Assembly: GCF_013128195.2 (NCBI RefSeq)
Contig: NZ_CP053452.2
Span: 1 to 64,000 of the forward strand
Origin: Frigoriglobus tundricola
GTDB taxonomy: Bacteria; Planctomycetota; Planctomycetia; Gemmatales; Gemmataceae
Length of the DNA stretch: 64,000 bases
Reading direction: 5' to 3'
Each line of letters starts with the position of its first letter. The stretch's first letter is position 1. Under the pieces are notes generated by a model. It made no database searches. It worked only from the letters and a program-made list of their open reading frames with translations, and was not told where the DNA came from. Below, one piece after another: positions 55,801-64,000 of this stretch. A program made the translations under genes and the position numbers.

Positions 55801-58800
55801 CCAGCGTCGTCGACCCGCCCTGCGAGTCGCTGATGCTCGTCACGTGGTCGTCGCTGTCGTACCCGTACGTCAGGGTGATCCCGTTGGGGTCCTTTTGGGT
55901 GGCCACCCGGTCGTTGGCGTAGGTCCACGTGTACGCGCCCGAGGCGTCCCCGGCCGAGAGCATGTTGCCGTCGGCGTCGTACGTGTACGACTTCGTGTCC
56001 GTGACCGTGCCGCCGGAGTTGTACCACGCCTCCGTGGTCAACTCATTCCCGTCGTAGGCGTAGGTGATCTTCCGCCCCAAGGGGTCCACCGTCGAGGTCC
56101 GGTTCCCGTTGCCGTCGTACGTGTTGGTGGTGGTGCCCAGGGGCGTGGTGGTGGTGAGCACCTGGCCGCTGGCGTTGTACGTGAACGAGGTCCTGTTCCC
56201 GTCCGGGTCGGTGATCGAGGCGACGTTGCCGTCCCCGTCGTACGTGTACGACGTGGTCGCCGCCGCCGTGGTCCCGGACCCGACCGTGGCCGAGGCGAGC
56301 CGGCCCAGGGTGTACACGTTCCGGGTCACGTCCCCCAGGTGGTCGGTCGTGGTGAGGACGTTGTTGTCGCCGTCGTACGTGTACGACGCGCTGGAGATCA
56401 GGTGCCCGCTCGGGTCCGTGGTCTGGGTGTACGTGAGCTGGCCCCCGTCGTACGTGTACGAGGTCATGTTCCCGTCCCCGTCCGTGTCCGTGAGCACGTT
56501 GTCGGTGCCGTCGTACGTCTTCGTGTCGCTGCTGACGACCGCGCCGCCCGAGTTCTTCACCACCGTGCTGAGCACGTCGTTGTCGCCGTTGTACGTGTAC
56601 GAGGTCACGTTCCCGTTCGGGTCCGTCACCGTCGCCACGTTGTCGTCCCCGTCGTACGTGTACGACGTGGTCGCCGCCGCCGTGGTCCCGTACCGCACCG
56701 TCTCCGACGCCAGCCGGTCCCCCGCGTACGCGTACCCGGTCACCACCCCCAGGTGGTCGGTCGCGGTGAGGACGTGCTCGGCGCCGTCGTAGGTGTATGA
56801 GATGCTGGAGATCAGGTGCCCGCTCGGGTCCGTGGTCTGCGTGTACGCGACCCGGCCCCCGTCGTACGTGTACGAGGTGACGTTCCCGTCCCCGTCCGTC
56901 TCCGTCAGCACGTTGTCGGTGCCGTCGTACGTCTTCGTGTCACTGGTGACGACCGTGCCGGCGGCGGTCTTCACCACCGTGCTGAGTACGTCGTTGTCGC
57001 CGTTGTACGTGTACGAGGTCACGTTCCCGTTCGGGTCCGTCACCGTCGCCACGTTGTCGTCCCCGTCATACGTGTACGACGTGGTCGCCGCCAGCGTGGT
57101 CCCGTACCGCACCGTCTCCGACGCCAGCCGGTCCCCCGTGTACGCGTACCCGGTCACCACCCCGTCCCCGTCCGTCGCGGTGAGCACGTGGTCGGCGCCG
57201 TCGTACGTGTACGACGCGCTGGAGATCAGGTGCCCGCTCGGGTCCGTGGTCTCCGAGTACGTGAGCCGGCCACCCGCGTACACGTTGGTGGTCGTGTTCC
57301 CGGCCCCGTCGGTCTCCTGGGTCACGTCCCCGGCCGCGTCGTACTGGTCGCCCGACGAGCGGACCACCGGCCCCGTGCCCGGACCGCCCGAGCCCGACGC
57401 CCGCACCGTCTCCGACGTCACCTGGTCGTCCGAGTACGCGTACGCGGTCACGTTCCCGTTCGGGTCCGTCACCGTCGCCACGTTCTCATCCCCGTCGTAC
57501 GTGTACGACGTGGTGGCCGCCAGCGCGGTCCCGTACCGCACCGTCTCCGACACGAGCCGGTCGCCGTCGTACGTGTCCCTGGTCACGACCCCCAGGTGGT
57601 CGGTGACGGTGAGCACGTTGTCGTCGCCGTCGTACGTGTACGTGGCACCGGCGACCACGGTCCCGCCCGGGTCCGTGGTCGTCGTCGACACCAGCCGGTT
57701 CCCCGCGTACACGCTGGTGGTCACGTTCCCGTCGGCGTCCGTGTCCGTGAGCACGTTGTCGGTGCCGTCGTACGTCTTCGTGTCGCTGGTGACGACCGCG
57801 CCGCCCGAGTTCTTCACCACCGTGCTCGTCACGTCGTTGTCGCCGTTGTACGCGTACGAGGTCACGTTCCCGTTCGGGTCCGTCACCGTGCGCACGTTGT
57901 CGTCGCCGTCGTACGTGTACGACGTGGTCGCCGCCAGCGTGGTCCCGTACCGCACCGTCTCCGACGTCAACAGGTCGCCCGTGTACACGCTCTTCGTCAC
58001 GTTCCCCAGCGCGTCGGTCGCCGTCAGCACGTTCCCGTCCGGGTCGTACGTGTACGACGCGCTGGAGATCACGGCCCCGCTCGGACTGTCCGACGCGCGC
58101 TCCGTCGTCGAGATCAGCTCGTCGCCCGCGTACGCGTTGAAGGTGTAGACCTGGTTCCCGTCGTTCGAGACGAGCACCTTCCCGGCCAGGTCGTACTGAT
58201 AGCCGCTGGCGCGCACCAGGGTGCCGGAGCTGTTGGTCACCACCTCCTGGACCAGCTCGTTGCCCAGGTAGCCGTAGTCGGTCACATCGGCGTTCCCGTC
58301 CGTGCTCGTGCCGATGTTGCCGTCCAGGTCGTAGGTGTTGACCACCGACCCGATCAGCGCCCCGGAGCCGTCGTACTGCTTCGACGTCAGCACGTTCCCG
58401 TTCGGGTCGTACGCGTTCACCGTCTCACGGCCGACCGCGCCGGTGCTCACGTAGTCGGTTCCCGTCAGCTCGTTCCCGTCGTCGTCGTACGTGTACGCCG
58501 CGCTGCTGACCAGCACACCGGCGGACGTCTTCACCACCTCGGTGAGCACGTCGTCGTTGGCGTCGTACGTGTACGAGGTCACGTTCCCGTCGCCGTCGGT
58601 GTCCGTCAGCACGTTCCCGTCATTGTCGAAGGTGTCGGCGCCGCTGCTGACGACCGTGCCGGCGGCGCTCCTCACCACCGTGCTCAGCACCCGGTTGTCC
58701 CCGTCGTACGCGTACGCGGTGACGTTCCCGTTCCCGTCCGTGCTCGTCAGCGCGTTGCCCTTGCGGTCGTAGCTGTACGCGCCCGACGCGACCAGCGCGC

Positions 58801-61800
58801 CCCCGGCGGCGTACTTCCTCAGCGCCGTCAGCTCGTTGCCCACGTACGCGTACGAGGTCACGTTCCCGTCCCCGCCCGTGTCCGTCTGCACGTTGTTGTC
58901 GGCGTCGTACGTGTAGGTCGCGCTGCTGACGACGGTGCCGCTGGCGGTCTGCACCCGGGTGAGCACGTTGCCGTCGGCGTCGTAGGTGTACGAGGTCGTG
59001 TTCCCGTCCCCGTCGGTCGCCGTCAGGGGGTTGCCGTCCCCGTCGTACGTGTCCGCCTCGCTGCGGATCAGCCGGCCGGAGCCGTACGTCCCGGCGAACA
59101 CCAGTCGGTCCTCGGCGTCGTACGTGTCGCGCGTCACGTTCCCGTCCCCGTCCGTGTCCGTGAGCACGTCGGCGTCGGCGTCGTAGGTGTACGTGTGGCC
59201 CCCGAACAGCGTGCCGCTCGCGTTGTACGTCTTCGCGGTCAGCAGCCACCCGTCCGCGTTGTACGTGTCGACCGTGAGGTTCCCGTTGGCGTCCACCGCC
59301 CGGGTCTCGTTCCCGGCCGGGTCGAACGTGAACGTGCGCGGCTCCGGGACCGCCTGGTTCGCGTCGTCGACCTCCGCCGTCCGCTCGTCGGCCCCGTTGT
59401 ACACGTACCCCGTCCCGACCCCGTTGCCGTCCGTCTCGTACAGCACGTCGCCCGCCGCCGCGTACGTGTACGACGTGGCGTCCCCGGCCGGGTTCGTCCG
59501 GCCCAGCAGTTGCCCCTTGCCGTCGTACGTGTACGACGTGGTCGCCGCCCCCGTGGCCCCGACCCCGGCGGTACTCGTGGCCAGGTACCCGGCCCCGTTG
59601 TACGTGAACGCCTCGTCGTCCACCACGACCGCGCCCGGGGTGGTGGTCACCTGGGCGGTGACCCGGTCCTGGGCGTTGTACCCGTAGGTGGTGGTGTTCC
59701 CGTCCGGGTCCGTGGCGGTCAGCATGAGGCCCCCGGCCCACGTGTACGACGTGGTCTCCGCCGCCGTGGTCCCGTACCCCGTGGTCGCGCTCGTCAGGTC
59801 CCCGTACGCGTCGTACCCGTACGCGGTCACGTCCCCGTCCTCGTCCGCCGCCCGGCTCACCTGGTTGTCCACGCCCCCGTACGTGTACGACTCGGTCGAG
59901 CCGTTCGCGTTGGTGACCCCGGTCAGCTGCCCGGACGCGTACGCGTACCGCGTCGTCTGCCCGCGCGCGTCCGTGAACGCGGTCACCAGCCCGCCGGGCG
60001 TGTAGCTCCACGCCTGGTCCACCCCGCCGGGCTGCGCCTCGGCCACCCGCCGGCCGAGGGAATCGAGGTAGTACGTGGTGACGTCCCCGTCCCCGTCCGT
60101 GACCGCGGCCACGCCCAGCGCGTTGGCCGGCGTGATCGTGTAGTCCTCGGTGCCCCCGCCCAGGGCCGCCGCGTCCACCTGGTCGTCAGCGTTATAACTG
60201 AAGGCCGCGGCCCACGGGGCCCAAGCGTCGGAGCCGAGCAGGTGGCTGGTGCCGCTGTAGCCCAGGGTGCGGGCGGACCCGTCCACGTCCGTGATCCCGG
60301 TCAGGTCGGCGCCCGTGTGGGAGAACGCCAGCGCCCGGGCGCCCGGCTCCGCGATCCCGGACAGCAGCCCGGACGAGCCGCCGTACGAGAACGTGCTCGT
60401 GCCCCCGTCGGGCGCGGTCACCGCGGCCAGGCCCCCGGACGTGGCGTAGGTGAACGTCCACCCCAGGGCGGTCGGGTACGTCAGCCGCGTCTCCGCGCCG
60501 GCCGTGTTGAACACCTCCGTGTCCCCGTCGTACGCCGCGTACGTGTACCCGCTCCCGGTCGCGACCAGCGTGCCGTAGTCCCCGGCCGGGCTCGTGAACG
60601 TGCCGGTGCCCGCGAACAGCCGCGCGTCCCCGTCCCCGCTGACCCACAGCACCCCGCCGGTGGTCGGGACCAGCTGGTCCACCCCGGACACGCCCCACCC
60701 GCTCCCGTACGGGCTCCCCACGCGGTTCACGTAGGTCACCGTGCCGGTGACCGTTTCGGTCGCGGTCCCGCCGCCGCTCTCGTCGACCTGCACCTCCAGC
60801 TCCCAGGTGTGCGCCCCCGTGCTCAGGGGCGGCACCAGGATCGCGGGCATGGCGAACGGGTCCCCGGGCACGTACCCGGTGAGGGGGACGCTGACCGGCG
60901 AGCCCGCGGTCCCGTCGATGATCAGCGTGGCGTAGACGGCGGTCGGGGTCCCGGCCGCCGCTTCGCCGTCCAGTTCCGACTCGACCAACAGCGGCTGGAC
61001 CGTGGCCCCGTTGTACACCAGGGCGAACGACGCGGCGGACCGGCCGAAGTCGCTCTGGGCGAGGTCGAGCGGCACGGTGGCGCGGACGGCCCCCCGATTC
61101 AGGTCCACCTGGTCCTGGCCCAGGGACAGCAGGTACGCGCCCTGTTCCGGCTCGGTCTCCGGGATCTCGGCGTCCAGGCCCCAGGTCTCCGCCGGCGCCG
61201 TGACCGCGACGGTCGTCGTGCCGGAGCTCGTGAGGTAGACGGCGTTGCCGCCGTACGTGGCCGTGACGGTCGAGTTGCCCAGGGGCAGCTCGGCGGTGGT
61301 CAGCACGGCCCGGTCGGCGCCCGTGAGCCCGTTCAGCTCGGCCACGCCCAAGGTGACGCCGGCGTCGGTGAACGTCACCTCCCCGGTCGGCGGCTCGTCG
61401 CTGATGGCGACCGCCGGGGTGACCGTGGCCGTCAGGGTCACGTCCGCGCCCTCGGTCGAGGTCACCGGGTCGGCGACGAGGGTGGTCGTGGTTTGCGCGT
61501 CCACCAGCCCGGCCGAGGCCGCGGTGTCCACCTCGCCGGCGGTCACCGTCTGCGTCGAGACCCCGCCGGTGGGGGTGCTGAACACGTCCCCCGGCGGCGC
61601 GGTGAAGGTGACCGTGTACGTGCCCGCCGGGAGCGCCGTGAAGTCGTAGTCGCCCGAGGCGTTGGTGGTCTGGACCAGGGAGGCCGTCAGCGAGCCGCCC
61701 GTCAGCGCGACCGCGACCCCCGCCATATTGGTCTCGCCGGCCTCCTGGGTGCCGTCGTCGTTAAGGTCGTCCCACACGTTCGACCCGATCGACGCCAGCG

Positions 61801-64000
61801 TGTAGAACAGCCCGGCGTCGGCCGCGGTGTCCACCTCGCCAGCTGTCACCGTCTGCGTCGTCACCCCACCGGTGGGGGTGCTGAACCCGTAGCCGTGCGG
61901 GGCAGTGAAGGTGAGCGTGTACGTGCCCGGCGGCTCCGTGAAGTGGTAGTTGCCCGACGCGTCGGTGGTGTTCCACGTTAAGACCGACCAGCTCCCCCCG
62001 CCCGCCCAGCTCCCTCCGCCCGTCAGGCTCACCGTCACCCCGGATGCGTTGGGCTCGGTCCCGTCTTGGACGCCGTCGTCGTTGGTGTCGTACCACACGT
62101 GCGACCCGATCGACGCCCGCTCGACCAACCCGGCGGAGACGGTGCCCACCGCGCCGCTCGTCACCGTCACATTCGTGAAGGCGGCCCCTGTAAAAAAGAA
62201 CAAGGGGCCGGGGGTATCGTAATCGTACCCGGGCTGCGGACCGAAATTCACGGTGTAGGTGCCCGCCCCCGACATGGTGAAGGCGTAGTGACCCGACGCG
62301 TCCGTCACCGCCGTGCCATACACGATGCCGGGATTGGACAGCGTCACCGTCACCCCCGGCGCGCCGGTCTCGCCGTCGTCCTGCACCTCGTCGATGTTGT
62401 TGTCGTACCACACGACCCCGCTGATCGTTATTGACCCACCCGAGCTGCCGGACCCACCCGAGCTGCCGGACCCGCCCGAGCCACCAGACCCGCCCGAGCT
62501 GCCGGACCCGCCCGAGCTGCCCGACCCGCCCGAGCTACCAGACCCGCCCGAGCTACCAGACCCGCCCGAGCTGCCCGACCCGCCCGAGCTGCCCGACCCG
62601 CCCGAGCTGCCAGACCCGCCCGAGCTGCCCGACCCGCCCGAGCTGCCGGACCCGCCCGAGCTGCCGGACCCGCCCGAGCTACCAGACCCGCCGAGGTAGA
62701 TCCCGACGTTTTCGTTCTGCAACTGCTGGTTGACCGTGAGGGTGAAGACGCCCGGCTGTTCGGTCACGGTGCCACCGGTCACGGCCTCGATCTGGTACGA
62801 ACCGGCCCCAAGCCCGGCGAACGCGTAGCCCCCGGACGCGTTGGTCGAGGTCGTGACGAGCAGCGCACCCGAGCCGCTGAGCAACTCGACCGTCACACCG
62901 GCAATACCGGTCTCGCCCGGGTCCAGGACACCGTTGTCGTTCGCGTCGTTCCAGACCTCGCCGCTGACGGAGCTACCCGAGCCGCTCGAGCCGCTCGAGC
63001 CGCTCGAGCCGCTCGGGTCGTTGGACGCGGCCACCGCCACCCCGCTCGCGTCCGACCCGAACGGCGCGTACGAGCCCTCCGCACCCGACAGCGGCGCCCC
63101 CGTGGTGCCGCGGAACACGCGCACCGCGTCCGCGCCCCCGGCGCCCGATCCCACCACCACGTCCGGCACGGTCGGGGCCGTCGGGTTCGAGATGTACGCC
63201 AGGGCCACCCGCGCCCCGGCCGTGTCGGACGCCCCGAACGGCTCGAAGTCCTGCAGCACCGCCCCGCGGGCATTGAACACCTTGACCTCGGTCGTCACCC
63301 CGGCGCCCGTCCCGACGGCCAGCTCCGACGTGGCCCCCGGGTTCACCACCCCGGCCAGCGGGTCCGCGGCCACCGACACCACGCCCCCTGTGTACCCCGG
63401 CCCGAACGCCGCGAAGCCGCCCAGGGGGCCACTCAGCTGGGTTCCACTGAGCGGGTCGTACACGCTCACCCAGCCCCCGGCCCCGCCCACCACCACGTCC
63501 GCCCGGCCGCTCCCCGTGAAGTCACCGGCCGCGAGCGAGAACCCGCCAGCGAACGCCACCCCGGACGCGGTAAAGTCCGCCAACTCGCTCCCGTCGGACC
63601 CGCTGAACACGCGGACCTCGGCGCCGTCGGCCCGCTGGGCCGCGGCAATGATGTCCGGGACCCCGTCCCCGTTCACGTCGGCCACGGCCACCTGGACCCC
63701 GCCCGTGTACGACGGCTCGAACGCCAGGAACCCGCCGAACGCCCCTGCGAGCGCGGCCCCGGTCGTCCCGTCGAACACGCGCACCAGGGGCCCGCCCCCG
63801 TTCCCCTCCGCGGCGACCACGTCCGGGACCCCGTCCCCGTTCAGGTCCCCGGACGCCACGTTCAGCGGCCCGCTGTACCCGGCGAACGGGGTGATCGAGA
63901 AATCCAGGGCCCCGGTGCCGGCCGCGTACGCGTTCACCTGCCCGGTGGCGGCGGCGAGGACCACCGGGCCGGGCACCGGGGTGCCGCTGAGCAGGGCCCG
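52826..64000 (-). CDS. giant RHS/YD-repeat polymorphic toxin with Hint domain and barnase-like tip (5' end beyond window)
   Basis: 3724 codons are visible in one unbroken frame, open to the right edge; the N-terminus and any signal peptide lie outside. Order from the N-terminal side: FG-GAP/VCBS repeats (SGDLNGDGVPDVVAAEGNGG; 64.0-63.0 kb); a SdrD/Cna-B domain (VWNDANDNGVLDPGETGIAG); a Gly-Ser linker (62.44-62.69 kb); three more Cna-B domains (62.4-61.6 kb); an Ig-like repeat (TLVADPVTSTEGADVTLTAT); about 40 YD repeats (60.6-55.0 kb); the RHS core end (WTTQDPSGFGGGDSNLNRFV, near 54.8 kb); a linker; a Hint domain (53862-53452); and the tip. The tip ends DGIVFNNREGLPASTKGYLE, YRVPG, ARIVINQDTGQIYYSNHYN, the barnase/RNase N1 pattern with the Glu, Arg and His positions present. 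It would be a secreted or surface-displayed ribonuclease toxin acting on neighbouring cells. Confidence 0.9.
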   Translation of the reverse strand, partial: RALLSGTPVPGPVVLAAATGQVNAYAAGTGALDFSITPFAGYSGPLNVASGDLNGDGVPDVVAAEGNGGGPLVRVFDGTTGAALAGAFGGFLAFEPSYTGGVQVAVADVNGDGVPDIIAAAQRADGAEVRVFSGSDGSELADFTASGVAFAGGFSLAAGDFTGSGRADVVVGGAGGWVSVYDPLSGTQLSGPLGGFAAFGPGYTGGVVSVAADPLAGVVNPGATSELAVGTGAGVTTEVKVFNARGAVLQDFEPFGASDTAGARVALAYISNPTAPTVPDVVVGSGAGGADAVRVFRGTTGAPLSGAEGSYAPFGSDASGVAVAASNDPSGSSGSSGSSGSGSSVSGEVWNDANDNGVLDPGETGIAGVTVELLSGSGALLVTTSTNASGGYAFAGLGAGSYQIEAVTGGTVTEQPGVFTLTVNQQLQNENVGIYLGGSGSSGGSGSSGGSGSSGGSGSSGGSGSSGGSGSSGGSGSSGGSGSSGGSGSSGGSGSSGGSGSSGGSGGSGGSGSSGGSGSSGGSITISGVVWYDNNIDEVQDDGETGAPGVTVTLSNPGIVYGTAVTDASGHYAFTMSGAGTYTVNFGPQPGYDYDTPGPLFFFTGAAFTNVTVTSGAVGTVSAGLVERASIGSHVWYDTNDDGVQDGTEPNASGVTVSLTGGGSWAGGGSWSVLTWNTTDASGNYHFTEPPGTYTLTFTAPHGYGFSTPTGGVTTQTVTAGEVDTAADAGLFYTLASIGSNVWDDLNDDGTQEAGETNMAGVAVALTGGSLTASLVQTTNASGDYDFTALPAGTYTVTFTAPPGDVFSTPTGGVSTQTVTAGEVDTAASAGLVDAQTTTTLVADPVTSTEGADVTLTATVTPAVAISDEPPTGEVTFTDAGVTLGVAELNGLTGADRAVLTTAELPLGNSTVTATYGGNAVYLTSSGTTTVAVTAPAETWGLDAEIPETEPEQGAYLLSLGQDQVDLNRGAVRATVPLDLAQSDFGRSAASFALVYNGATVQPLLVESELDGEAAAGTPTAVYATLIIDGTAGSPVSVPLTGYVPGDPFAMPAILVPPLSTGAHTWELEVQVDESGGGTATETVTGTVTYVNRVGSPYGSGWGVSGVDQLVPTTGGVLWVSGDGDARLFAGTGTFTSPAGDYGTLVATGSGYTYAAYDGDTEVFNTAGAETRLTYPTALGWTFTYATSGGLAAVTAPDGGTSTFSYGGSSGLLSGIAEPGARALAFSHTGADLTGITDVDGSARTLGYSGTSHLLGSDAWAPWAAAFSYNADDQVDAAALGGGTEDYTITPANALGVAAVTDGDGDVTTYYLDSLGRRVAEAQPGGVDQAWSYTPGGLVTAFTDARGQTTRYAYASGQLTGVTNANGSTESYTYGGVDNQVSRAADEDGDVTAYGYDAYGDLTSATTGYGTTAAETTSYTWAGGLMLTATDPDGNTTTYGYNAQDRVTAQVTTTPGAVVVDDEAFTYNGAGYLATSTAGVGATGAATTSYTYDGKGQLLGRTNPAGDATSYTYAAAGDVLYETDGNGVGTGYVYNGADERTAEVDDANQAVPEPRTFTFDPAGNETRAVDANGNLTVDTYNADGWLLTAKTYNASGTLFGGHTYTYDADADVLTDTDGDGNVTRDTYDAEDRLVFAGTYGSGRLIRSEADTYDGDGNPLTATDGDGNTTSYTYDADGNVLTRVQTASGTVVSSATYTYDADNNVQTDTGGDGNVTSYAYVGNELTALRKYAAGGALVASGAYSYDRKGNALTSTDGNGNVTAYAYDGDNRVLSTVVRSAAGTVVSSGADTFDNDGNVLTDTDGDGNVTSYTYDANDDVLTEVVKTSAGVLVSSAAYTYDDDGNELTGTDYVSTGAVGRETVNAYDPNGNVLTSKQYDGSGALIGSVVNTYDLDGNIGTSTDGNADVTDYGYLGNELVQEVVTNSSGTLVRASGYQYDLAGKVLVSNDGNQVYTFNAYAGDELISTTERASDSPSGAVISSASYTYDPDGNVLTATDALGNVTKSVYTGDLLTSETVRYGTTLAATTSYTYDGDDNVRTVTDPNGNVTSYAYNGDNDVTSTVVKNSGGAVVTSDTKTYDGTDNVLTDTDADGNVTTSVYAGNRLVSTTTTDPGGTVVAGATYTYDGDDNVLTVTDHLGVVTRDTYDGDRLVSETVRYGTALAATTSYTYDGDENVATVTDPNGNVTAYAYSDDQVTSETVRASGSGGPGTGPVVRSSGDQYDAAGDVTQETDGAGNTTTNVYAGGRLTYSETTDPSGHLISSASYTYDGADHVLTATDGDGVVTGYAYTGDRLASETVRYGTTLAATTSYTYDGDDNVATVTDPNGNVTSYTYNGDNDVLSTVVKTAAGTVVTSDTKTYDGTDNVLTETDGDGNVTSYTYDGGRVAYTQTTDPSGHLISSISYTYDGAEHVLTATDHLGVVTGYAYAGDRLASETVRYGTTAAATTSYTYDGDDNVATVTDPNGNVTSYTYNGDNDVLSTVVKNSGGAVVSSDTKTYDGTDNVLTDTDGDGNMTSYTYDGGQLTYTQTTDPSGHLISSASYTYDGDNNVLTTTDHLGDVTRNVYTLGRLASATVGSGTTAAATTSYTYDGDGNVASITDPDGNRTSFTYNASGQVLTTTTPLGTTTNTYDGNGNRTSTVDPLGRKITYAYDGNELTTEAWYNSGGTVTDTKSYTYDADGNMLSAGDASGAYTWTYANDRVATQKDPNGITLTYGYDSDDHVTSISDSQGGSTTLGYNADGQVTWEAYQNGATQLRVNVGYDPAGNVTSETRYSNAAGTGTAVGTTTFTYDGNEETGITATDATGGVVSSYGYTYNAAGELATQTANGTTTGYTYDATGQLVQAGATGYGYDANGNPTGTGHTIGTDNELSSDGTWNYTYDAAGNLTAEVGVSNGLTWNYTYNDANQLTSAVEKATSGGTVLESASYVYDVLGHLASESVTASGTTTGSHYAYTADGTLYADVGTGGTIGTRYIAGAGGADTWLARVTGSGGAWLLSDYEGSITRVVALTGGVQDAISYDAWGNVTGETAPGARGALGFQGGRSDAATGNWLFGAREYSPTRHDWTTQDPSGFGGGDSNLNRFVGNGPTDGTDPSGLQYIVTYQERGADQIINLMRVHAKIKVSKEKLPSGNYLLQATELLPGAVGQNIGETVKSILGNTKDTKNDKANQFWRQVLTAFQPDGPNLYFGGASSSEGASGFRAATIGDFENFVWDRTSMSPSKNASLAPPGGANSGGTSTTSLGGEPAPGPAGPLLNPAKALAVLFFAPDEILQRHSWEGDFSTFGQYPTARPPSVPLSAIQNPVSVPWDPREDLPVRGAPIPGEGLLPGGNAFRGGSIARGATEGAATRVVAAERTAARGTAAERTAAEGALASSVVKGPNCFAAGTPLLTPTGSKAIDQFVPGDLVLSRDEFDVDGVVAPKVVEEVFARTGKIIQVHVGTRAIDVTSEHPFWVHSKGWLPARELIPGDRLVGHDGQWSVVKQVVDADQWATVYNLRVADFHTYFVGCDEWGFSVWAHNTGGCDVWAALGGKAEEFATLPKAKQDALNAIAEAANNSATSRTTLRDMLREVEGANGAKPNGSNAMSLADDLIAARPKPGTPAASTAAQAPTEAVVRQSTLADLTPAQRQRIENKLVDIEHVQNGQRAPSGQWSERDGIVFNNREGLPASTKGYLEYRVPGSDGKPSGARIVINQDTGQIYYSNHYNADGYGFTEIIGTTNKVLGKK
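53452..53862 (-). other. Hint (pretoxin autoprocessing) domain of the RHS protein
   Basis: Starts CFAAGTPLLTPTGSKAIDQF with the nucleophilic Cys, contains IDVTSEHPFWVHSKGWLPAR (TxxHP-type motif) and LIPGDRLVGHD, and ends RVADFHTYFVGCDEWGFSVW then AHNT, where self-cleavage would free the tip. The last 57 bp recur at 41984-42040 in the silent ParB-like cassette. Confidence 0.88.
56200..58080 (-). repeat. near-identical direct repeats among YD units
   Basis: A block containing GTCGTACGTGTACGACGTGG next to GTCACCGTCGCCACGTTGTC recurs about every 415-430 bp (near 56230, 56650, 57065, 57485 and 57910), each encoding the same set of three to four YD repeats. Within blocks the DNA is nearly identical, which indicates recent duplication or gene conversion. 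Confidence 0.75.
62438..62693 (-). repeat. 18-bp tandem repeat coding a Gly-Ser linker
   Basis: About 14 near-perfect copies of an 18-bp unit (plus strand GACCCGCCCGAGCTGCCN) that encode the hexapeptide GGSGSS. Copies differ only at third positions, and one shortened copy (GGSGGS) lies near 62480. It joins two Cna-B-like domains as a flexible spacer and is likely to vary in length by slippage. Confidence 0.9.

Noticed and set aside
56816-61981. A 1721-codon open frame on the plus strand opposite the RHS gene
   Set aside because: It is arginine- and valine-rich repeat sequence produced by the codon pattern of the YD repeats on the other strand; the minus frame carries all recognisable domains.

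Overview
The DNA is GC-rich and its gene content points to a large-genome planctomycete of the Gemmata type. The evidence is giant RHS/YD-repeat proteins with Hint domains, many IS66, ISAs1, IS701 and ISAzo13-like transposases, the NQRNGLLSTGPRTAEGK family, and a heptose/glycan operon. Nearly the whole window is accessory DNA. Only the 30.4-37.5 kb glycan operon looks like ordinary chromosome, and even that carries frameshifts.

Layout. 0-0.6 kb: a SUKH immunity gene whose toxin lies outside the window. 1.7-13.0 kb: replication/recombination module A (winged-helix protein, small accessory protein, Prim-Pol protein, tyrosine recombinase), split by a 7-kb IS66 composite transposon (2511-9575). 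13.3-14.5 kb: a toxin-tip/immunity cassette directly downstream of the recombinase. 14.6-17.2 kb: two transposase genes. 17.3-18.1 kb: a second tip/immunity remnant. 18.4-24.4 kb: a decayed RHS-Hint gene interrupted by an IS with a 9-bp target duplication. 24.4-26.3 kb: an IS701-like element inside an ISAzo13-like transposase. 26.3-27.0 kb: an integrase remnant beside the 3' half of a tRNA-Ser, probably an old attachment site. 27.3-30.0 kb: three genes of unknown function. 30.4-37.5 kb: glycan operon on the minus strand. 37.6-46.2 kb (minus strand): module B (TOPRIM primase/ATPase plus tyrosine recombinase), a toxin-tip cassette, and a truncated second copy of module B. 46.6-51.5 kb: module C (HTH protein, accessory protein, Prim-Pol/DUF3987 protein, serine recombinase). 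52.2-64.0 kb (minus strand): a SUKH immunity gene and an 11-kb RHS-Hint gene with a barnase-like tip, running off the right edge.

Main inference. Two complete primase/tyrosine-recombinase modules (A and B) are each followed, on the same strand and within about 300 bp, by the same linker DNA, then the last part of a Hint domain, a toxin tip and a candidate immunity gene. The Hint tails fall into two classes, each matching one of the two RHS-Hint genes in the window. DNA just after the immunity genes also falls into two classes that mostly pair with the Hint classes, and it still reads as short protein tails ending in a stop. This looks like a system in which RHS toxin tips with their immunity genes are carried as silent cassettes on small replicative integrating elements and can be swapped into expressed RHS genes by homology. 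A short repeat family (GAGCAAAG/GAACAAAG) marks almost every module boundary.

Limits: family names come from motif recognition without database search, IS family names are approximate, and many single-base frameshifts could be real decay or assembly errors.
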